From positions 182,315 to 246,314 of the forward strand of contig QKWP01000668.1 in the NCBI GenBank assembly GCA_003550325.1: a stretch of DNA of 64,000 nucleotides, read 5' to 3'. The notes below the pieces were generated by a model. It had not been told where the DNA came from, did no database searches, and saw only the letters and a program-made list of their open reading frames with translations. Of this stretch, positions 57,235 through 64,000 are shown one piece after another. The translations under genes and the position numbers were made by a program. Within the stretch, counting starts at the first letter, position 1; every line of letters begins with the position of its first letter. This DNA comes from Gigaspora rosea (taxonomy: Eukaryota > Glomeromycota > Glomeromycetes > Diversisporales > Gigasporaceae).

Positions 57235-59772
57235 AATCGGTTTATATTAAAATTTGAAAATACAAAGTACGGGTATTTAGTAACACTTTTTTTTTTAGAA
57301 TTTCACGAAATCTTTGTAAAATTCACGGATTTATATACTGTACGTATGTGTATTTAGATTTTATATTTACTGAAAATTATCAGGGACAGGCAGACCTTTT
57401 ATAGAAAAAATTCTCTTTACCTATTATTTAATTTTATTTTTTATTTTTTATGAGAAGAATGTCTGAGTTTAGTATAATTACTATTATTATATACGTGTAA
57501 ATTTAATTTTTAAGATTTAAAAATAACACTTATTTAGATGAGAAATAGCAAACCTATCATTTCTCATAATAAATTAACCTCTATATCAGTGTTTGAGAAA
57601 GATTATCTATATTATTAGAATTTTAACTGTACTATCCGATTTTGTTTGGTCAATTTCGGATTTGTAATCTTAGAGATTCGAATTGCCCGATTAGTTTACC
57701 CAATATTTGTGTATATATTGGTCTTTTATTTATTTAGTACAAATAACTTATATTTCTATTTTTGTATAATTCATTAAATGTTAGTCAAAATCTGAGGTGG
57801 AAACCTGTGTATACTTAATGGTTAACATATAATCACCCCTTTGTAAATATTCATAACACGTTAACGTATTAGCACGTGTGCGTGTTAGGGGGTAAGAATT
57901 ATGAAAATTCTAGATAGCACGTCAACCCATTAGGCTTAGTAGTACCATTATTGAATAGCACGAGCTTATTAGATGGCACGTTAATATGCCAGATAACACG
58001 TTAACGTGTCATATTATAAATCCCAAATGTATATAAACGAACGAATTTGACATTAATAAAGGTATAAGAGAAGTCCCTTCGATTTTACTTAGAGATAAAA
58101 AATGAAGTAAGCTAGTGTAGTGCTGAAGAGACCTTTATTCGAGTAAATTAGAAACTTACCTTACAGTAACTATTAAAGTTTAAATCGATTAAACGTTTAC
58201 ACACTCCCGTCTTAATAGTTACACTATGTAGCCAATCGTATATCATACTTCATATATTGTATTCTTGTTCATTTGCCTTAGATAGACCAGAGTTGTCTAA
58301 TCTATATACAAACAAAAAATTAATATTGTATTACCAACCAACGTTTACTTTAAATGTTAATAAAAAATAATATAAATATTAAATTATAGATAACGTAAAG
58401 ATTTATATATTCTACTACGAGTTTGATCAAAATGACTCGTACAGCTCAATTTCAGATTATGAGAGCTGATTTTATATTATTAAAAAATTATTTCCAACTA
58501 ATGGACTATCGTGATTGAGACTTCGAACAGGTTTAGATCGAGTTCATTAACTTACTTTCAAGATTTTTTTATCTGTGCACTTTTCTTTATTCATTTTTTC
58601 TTTATCTCTTAATAAATATCTTCATACTACATATTATATCGTTTATCCATCATTTATCCATTAATATCTCGTTGATTATTCTTACATTTGGGATCTTTTC
58701 TAAAAAAAAAAAATCACACTTTAAGACTATCATAGTTTTGAAGTGTTATTTTGGCAAGAATTCCGATATGGTATGATCATCATGTGATTTATGACGCATC
58801 GAGTTAATCCTGAAATGTACATGCTAAAAATTAAGAATATCAGATAATTAAGGATTGAAAATATTTAATCGCATAAAATTTCTTCTGCTTAGGCGAGTGG
58901 TGTTAGTTTTAGTTTTGAATGTGTTTTTGTTTTATTTCACATGTACTTTCTTTCAATAAGCGCACTTCACATGCTCCTTCTTACTATAAGTGCACATCAT
59001 TTGATCCATCTAATGTAATGTAACATTATATGTAGATTAAATTCCATAAGTGTGCATTCCGTAAGTGCACTTATGGAAGATTTACTGTATTGATTCAAAA
59101 ATAAACCTTATTTCGAAATAACGCACATGGGCGTAACCAAAATAACGCGCAGGTCAATTAATTAACGGAGCATATGTGTGTTATTTCGTGCTTATCATTA
59201 TTTTTTTAATATCTATATTATTCTATCGAACCAGACAAATTTATTTATTGTAAAATTATAATTTGCAATCGATGAGCGTAATTTATTCTGTTTAATTTAT
59301 AGAATTATTAGAATGAGAATTTATGAAAAAAATTCAAATAAAAAAGCAAAAAAATTTTACCATTACTGCTACAATATTGATAATTATAAAGACGAAAATG
59401 GCGATTAAAAATTTTTCCTGATGTAATACAAGCAATACCGTATAGCGCTGCATATAGTACCCCGGTACTTTTCAAGAAAGTCGGCCTAGATAGAATAATA
59501 TCCCCCAGAAATTGGGAGATGGGAGTATAGTACAAATAATCATTACTGATCTATATATGCCTTGCTATTAGACATATCAAACCCAAAGAAAAGATCGCAC
59601 TATTAATTATGCACATTGGGCACAAATCGATTGTCATAAAAGGGGTACTACTCCAGGGTACTATTTGCAGCGCTGTGCAGTAAATGAAATTTTAAATAAG
59701 TAAAAGGTTAGTTTTTTTTATTTAAAATTGCTTAATTTTTGACATTAAGACTCAAAATATATTCATTCACTT
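57235..59772. other. long gene-free stretch
   Basis: 57850-58015 has repeated TAACACGTTAACGT and GCACGTTAA words forming a loose inverted repeat. 58935-59095 has AAGTGCACTT words like a decayed Tigger-type MITE. 59110-59190 is a 75-bp palindrome (CGAAATAACGCACATGGGC). No gene supported. Confidence 0.45.
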
Positions 59773-59775
59773 TTG

Positions 59776-60166
59776 CCCTATAAGAAAAGTGGTCCAGGTG
59801 TTGGTACGGGTTGGCTCGAGGTTGTCTGGATAGGCACGTGTCATGTGGCACGTAAAGGCATGAAACACGAACCAAACCATGACAGAATGGCACGTATATT
59901 ACGTTTTACATACGTGCCACCGTGCACGTATTACGTTATTTTACATGTAATTACCCGTGCCAAAACCCGTAAGTTTTGGTTTAGTAAAGTGCAGCAAAAC
60001 CTGGTCCATTTACGGTCCAAAATGTCCGGGTAAACAATCCAATTCGGACCAATTTAACGTGCTAACACGGTACACAGACGTACAAACCCGGACATCTGCC
60101 CGTTCCACAGTCAGCCGTGTCTCTCCGTAGAAACACGTGCCTACACAGACCACTTTTTTTATAGGG
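59776..60166. mobile_element. 391-bp CCCTATAAG-family element with 3-bp duplication TTG
   Basis: CCCTATAAGAAAAGTGGTCC at the left, GACCACTTTTTTTATAGGG at the right; TTG at 59773-59775 and 60167-60169. The left 120 bp are nearly identical to the 23.7-kb element (GGCACGTGTCATGTGGCACG). Confidence 0.88.
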
Positions 60167-60758
60167 TTGTGCGGGTAATACAAACTCTTGAAGAGGAAAT
60201 AGCCAATCGGAGAGTGAATCCGAAAACGCGTAAAAGAAAAATACTCAAAAACTAATGTTTAAATCGTTCTTGATGCACAAATTAAAAATGACGGGAATGA
60301 AATTTACATATAGCAAACGTCAATCTAATCCTATAACCTCTAATGTTAAGGCTTTAACCCTAAATTTTTATCTCACGTACTTCAGTTTATTTGCAAAATT
60401 GGATTTTTTTTTTTTGGTTTGTATTACCTGATAAGCAAGTAGCACATGAAAATTAAGTTATTGACCCTATAAGAAAAATGCGCCATATAGGCACGGGATG
60501 GAATCGGATAGGCACTGGTCATTTTAGCACGGGTCAAGGTCCGGATTTGTACGGGTATGGCCCGAGTTGGTTCGGATTCGGTGGACCGTGTGGGACCGTG
60601 TGCCCGTGCCAATTGGACCGTAAATGGCTCAGGTTTTGCAGCAGTTTACTAGTCGAATCGGACAGGATTTGGCACGGGTAATGAACGTAAATTCACGTGC
60701 CACCGCGATAACGATGTGTATTAACTATTAAAACATAAATTTACATAAGTAATCAATA

Positions 60759-60955
60759 CAAGTCAAACTCGTTATAGTGAAGTGGTCGGTTCCATTAATA
60801 AAAATTTTTAAAAAATTCACTATATCGAGAGTTTATTAGTAAATTCACTATATCGAGAGAATTTTATATAGACTGGCTTTGGGTTCAACTTCACTATATC
60901 GAGATTTTAATTAGTCTTCATTATATCGAGAGTTCACTATAACGAGAGTAACTTG
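60759..60955. mobile_element. 197-bp Tc1/mariner-like MITE, TA duplication, nested
   Basis: CAAGTCAAACTCGTTATAGT and the inverse of CAAGTTACTCTCGTTATAGT at the ends, flanked by TA. Interior words CACTATATCGAGA repeat five times. The related half element at 19965 is empty at the corresponding place. Confidence 0.85.
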
Positions 60956-61026
60956 TATAAGATAAACAAGCTAACTGCATATGAAGCAAAATTATGTAAG
61001 GAATTTTTTTTGTTAAGACACACAGG

Positions 61027-61527
61027 TAGTGATACGGGTCGACCCCGGTCCAACGTCCAGGTCGATGGGCGGGTTGACCCTCAGCCTGCACCTTTGTGGG
61101 CCGGGCCAGTTGATAAGAGAAGTGTTAGAATCATTTCTTTTCTAAACATATTTTCAGGCTAGAAATTGAATAAAAATTAGCTGTCGTTTATAATAATGTA
61201 AGAGAAGTTGGCTTATTTAGGTGATAAATTGGCAAATTTCAAATATAATATAAGGATCAGAAATGTTCGGTGGCATAGACAATCAATCAATATAAAATAC
61301 TAACATGCCTAAAGTTTCTCAAGGACAAAAAGAAAAATAATTAAATCATTTAATATCACAAGAGTTCGACAAGAAACTCCCTTATGGCCTTTTCATGTTT
61401 AATATAAATATGTAGACTAATTTTGCTTGGAAAAAAATTACACTAGCAAAAGGTCAGTCCGGTCGACCAGCCCGAGCTTTTTTAGGATTGACCCCAGCCC
61501 ATGATTTTTTATCGACCCGTATCACTA
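61027..61527. mobile_element. 501-bp hAT-like MITE, 8-bp duplication, nested
   Basis: TAGTGATACGGGTCGA and TCGACCCGTATCACTA at the ends, perfect. CACACAGG on both sides (61019-61026, 61528-61535). The ends are clearly GC-richer than the surroundings. Non-coding. Confidence 0.9.
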
Positions 61528-61824
61528 CACACAGGAAGCTTCATTAGTGAAATCATGAGATATCACTCTTTTTTTTAAAAAAAAATCCCTTACTGATCCT
61601 TCGCTCTGCACGAAACGAGCCAACACATATCACGAGCCAACGTGTGTGTAATGTACACATCCATGTCACCTGAACATGCCATTTCATATAACGTAATATT
61701 ACGTGCCACCCTTTGCCGCAATGTCCGTGCCATTCCGTAAAACGTTCTTGTACGATCCGTGCCATTTTGAGCATTCTTGACACCAATTTGTACTACAACC
61801 CGTACCACTTTTCTTATAGGGTGA

Positions 61825-62718
61825 CTTCAATAAAAGTATTCACATACACATTTTATTGTTGTCAAGCTTTATAAGATATAATTGTGGTTTTTTAGATTTC
61901 CTGCACCATACGCCAGAATAGAATCTTGTAGATTTGAATTCATTATATGGGACTTTGTTCAATAAAAAAGGAGAAGAAAATCTCTTTTTAAATCTGGTCA
62001 ATTTGACCAGATCTATAAAGAGATACCCTTTTCTATTGAACAGCGCTTATATGTTGATTCTAAATACACTTATGTTGAAATGAAATTTTAAATTTACTCT
62101 AATTGGTAAAGAATTTCAAACTAATTTAAAGGTGAATCCTAATCCATTGAGCGCATATTCAATTAAAAACATTAAATTAATTTAATCAGCAGCAATGAAA
62201 TTTATGTATATAAGTTCTGCTTAACGAGCTAAATAATTTATTCACTGCAAATAAAATATTTTATAAAAACTATTTAATGTATGTAATAATTTATTTAGTG
62301 AACTTACTCATTTATTTAGTTTTTTTTACATTAATATAATAAGTTAAAGAAAGTTTTTGTTTATAAAAGTAAATAATAAATTTTTAGCAAAAAACTGGAA
62401 ATCTTTTTAATGTAAAGACAGTATGAATCTTGTATGTCTTTGTTTCTTTTCTTTTCTTCTAATTTCATTTGTCGAGGTTGAGTTCTAAAAACATTAGTGA
62501 AAGTTCTTGCAGAGTGTATTGGATGTGTCTTTTATTCAAATTCAAGACTATTTAACTCTGTTGTAATAGCCTTTTCCATATTGACTGACTTTCAATAACC
62601 TTCTTTATCAGGTGCATTACCTTTAAGGCCTTTTGTCACTTTAGAATTTCTTACTATGTTTACATCATTTTAGCAGCCTATTCAAAGGTTGTATTGTACA
62701 TTTTTATCCTTTATAAAA
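61825..62718. other. no gene recognised
   Basis: AT-rich. A local inverted repeat at 61960-62042 (TTTGTTCAATAAAAAAGG and inverse) is visible. No supported frame. Confidence 0.4.
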
Positions 62719-63424
62719 CTATTTATTTACTTTAGGGTTCTTGAATAGGTAGGTCTCTTGGCCAATTCCAATACAAGAGCATTATATTTAACAATTAATT
62801 CATTTAAGAGTTGGTTCAGGGTAACTTTCCTTATTAGAAATTAGTACATTATTTTGAGAAGTTTTTCTGAGACAAACAAGTATCACACATCCCAGTAATT
62901 AGTCTCAGGCTTTGTTTTGAGAACTTTCAGAACACTTACAAGCTCTTGTATACAGAGGTGGTAGCAACTAAGGGTCTAATACTAGGGAGGTCAGCACCAA
63001 GGCACATTATCTCTTCTATTCAAGTCTTTTGAGAGTAGTTTTTATGGCCTATCCAGCAGAAATACTTGGAGCAGACAGGTTTGGCAAGCATATTTAAATA
63101 TAAAAGCAGATGTATAGTATCTTTATTATCTTTACTATATAATAAAGTCATGTCTTCTAGCACTTTTAGCATAAAGTGCAAAGCTTGGAAAATCTGTTTG
63201 TCATCAAGGTTACAAGTTCAAAAGGCCTTATTGATGATTTTTTGAACCTTTGCAGCTTGTTCCATAGTAAGTAATAAGAATAATTTTATATATTTTTCAT
63301 CTAGTTTTCTTATAGCCAGGTCTTTATTAATTATACAATTTCTTTTTCTACTGTCTAAGTCAGGACCTTCTTTTCTATACATCTTTTGGAATAACCAAAC
63401 AATTGATAATGTTTCTTTGAGCAC
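62719..63424 (-). pseudogene. decayed mobile-element gene, function unknown
   Basis: From ATG 63424: MLKETLSIVWLFQKMYRKEG, then SRKRNCIINKDLAIRKLDEKY and a helical MEQAAKVQKIINKAF. In-frame TGA at 63218 is followed by equally protein-like TCNLDDKQIFQALHFMLKVL and DTIHLLLYLNMLAKPVC. Frame slips and further stops follow; LVCLRKTSQNNVLISNKES and ELIVKYNALVLELAK can be read in alternate frames down to 62719. All-helical, basic, as in DNA-binding or capsid-like proteins of mobile elements. The stop at 63218 is again one transition from Arg or Trp. No family assigned. Confidence 0.5.
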
Positions 63425-64000
63425 ATGGCCTTTATTATATATTTGTTATTATATAGAAAGCATTTATCAGCAAAAAAAATATGCATAAACCTCCCAAGTT
63501 TTTATGCGAGCGTAAACTTGCGAAAAACTTGCAATTAGTTCAGAGTATTACGTAAAGGTAATAATTATATAAGTTTATGCTATAGTACATCAGTAAATTA
63601 TATATATGTAATCTTATATAAGTTATTGTTGTAATATTTCAAAAATCTTATGATACAATGTGAAATATTACAGAATAGATCAATAAAAAAATGCCCCTTT
63701 GAGGTTGCAGAATCGCAGAAGTAATATTTTCGCATATTTTGTGATGTTTCACATTGTTTCGCAATATTTTGCAAATTTTCAAATTTTTTAAAAATAAATA
63801 AACAATATATATATTCACATAATCATGCTTTTTTACAGAGTTTCACAATATTTCACACAGTTTTACAATTTAATATAAAAGTTTTATTTTTTTATTTATT
63901 ATTATTTATATATTATATTTTACATTTATTAAATATACATTTTTAATTAATATTACATGCTTTATTATATATTACATATTATTTTTACATTATTACAAAT
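63425..64000. other. no gene; simple-sequence-rich end
   Basis: Repeated TTTCACAATATTTCAC and TTTCGCAATATTTTGC words at 63720-63870, then nearly pure A/T to the right edge. Confidence 0.5.

Larger units (their letters stand above)
60465..61821. mobile_element. 1,357-bp CCCTATAAG-family element with 3-bp duplication TGA, two nested insertions
   Basis: CCCTATAAGAAAAATGCGCC at the left and GTACCACTTTTCTTATAGGG at the right. TGA at 60462-60464 and 61822-61824. Contains a TA-flanked MITE (60759-60955) and an 8-bp-TSD element (61027-61527). Confidence 0.85.

Overview
The window looks like nuclear DNA of an arbuscular mycorrhizal fungus (Glomeromycotina, Rhizophagus-like). The DNA is very AT-rich and packed with repeats. 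It has short GT-AG introns of 70-100 bp. It also carries a tyrosine-kinase-like (TKL) protein kinase, a Sel1-repeat gene and TPR-type fragments, which are gene families known to be hugely expanded in these fungi. The taxon is an inference; no rRNA or tRNA marker is present.

1-13.5 kb is a decayed virus-like element. It has a gag/retropepsin-like reading frame, a coiled-coil protein with one C-terminal membrane segment, a truncated packaging-type P-loop ATPase, a zinc-binding protein, a second retropepsin-like protein, a family-B DNA polymerase with an HNH-like insert, and a Cys/His-rich protein divergent from the polymerase. Nearly all lesions are in-frame stops that a single G:C to A:T transition explains. 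A 26-bp double-hairpin repeat is scattered through the same 9 kb, several copies lying in-frame inside its proteins. A SANT/Myb-like spliced gene with small frameshifts sits in the middle.

13.5-26.6 kb and 38.3-41.1 kb hold no convincing genes. They are made of non-autonomous DNA transposons and a composite 2-kb repeat. Several elements have target-site duplications readable directly from the sequence: 8-bp hAT-like, TA Tc1/mariner-like, a family with variable 3-bp duplications and a TIR beginning CCCTATAAG, and a 10-bp Mutator-like insert.

26,653-38,244 is one 11.6-kb segment bounded by a perfect 15-bp terminal inverted repeat and a perfect 8-bp target-site duplication, as in hAT elements. 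A LINE retrotransposon lies inside it: ORF1 with zinc motif and polyQ, ORF2 with endonuclease, reverse transcriptase, RNase H and a terminal zinc knuckle. ORF2 has three stops and two frameshifts. A 926-base assembly gap hides the start of ORF1.

41.3-48.3 kb is the host-gene part: a Sel1-repeat gene fragment, a ten-unit ~150-bp satellite, a TKL kinase with two introns, a 1-kb hAT MITE and TPR remnants.

50.4-57.2 kb is a five-exon gene for a secreted S41-like peptidase, on the minus strand. Its last intron carries a 4.46-kb transposon with TIRs, a TA duplication and an intact 593-codon transposase-like gene on the plus strand. Removing the transposon leaves an ordinary 83-bp intron. The putative transposase and its element are the best candidate in the window for an active, poorly described system.

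57.2-64 kb holds two more 3-bp-TSD elements, one of them a three-level nest, and a decayed gene typical of mobile elements.
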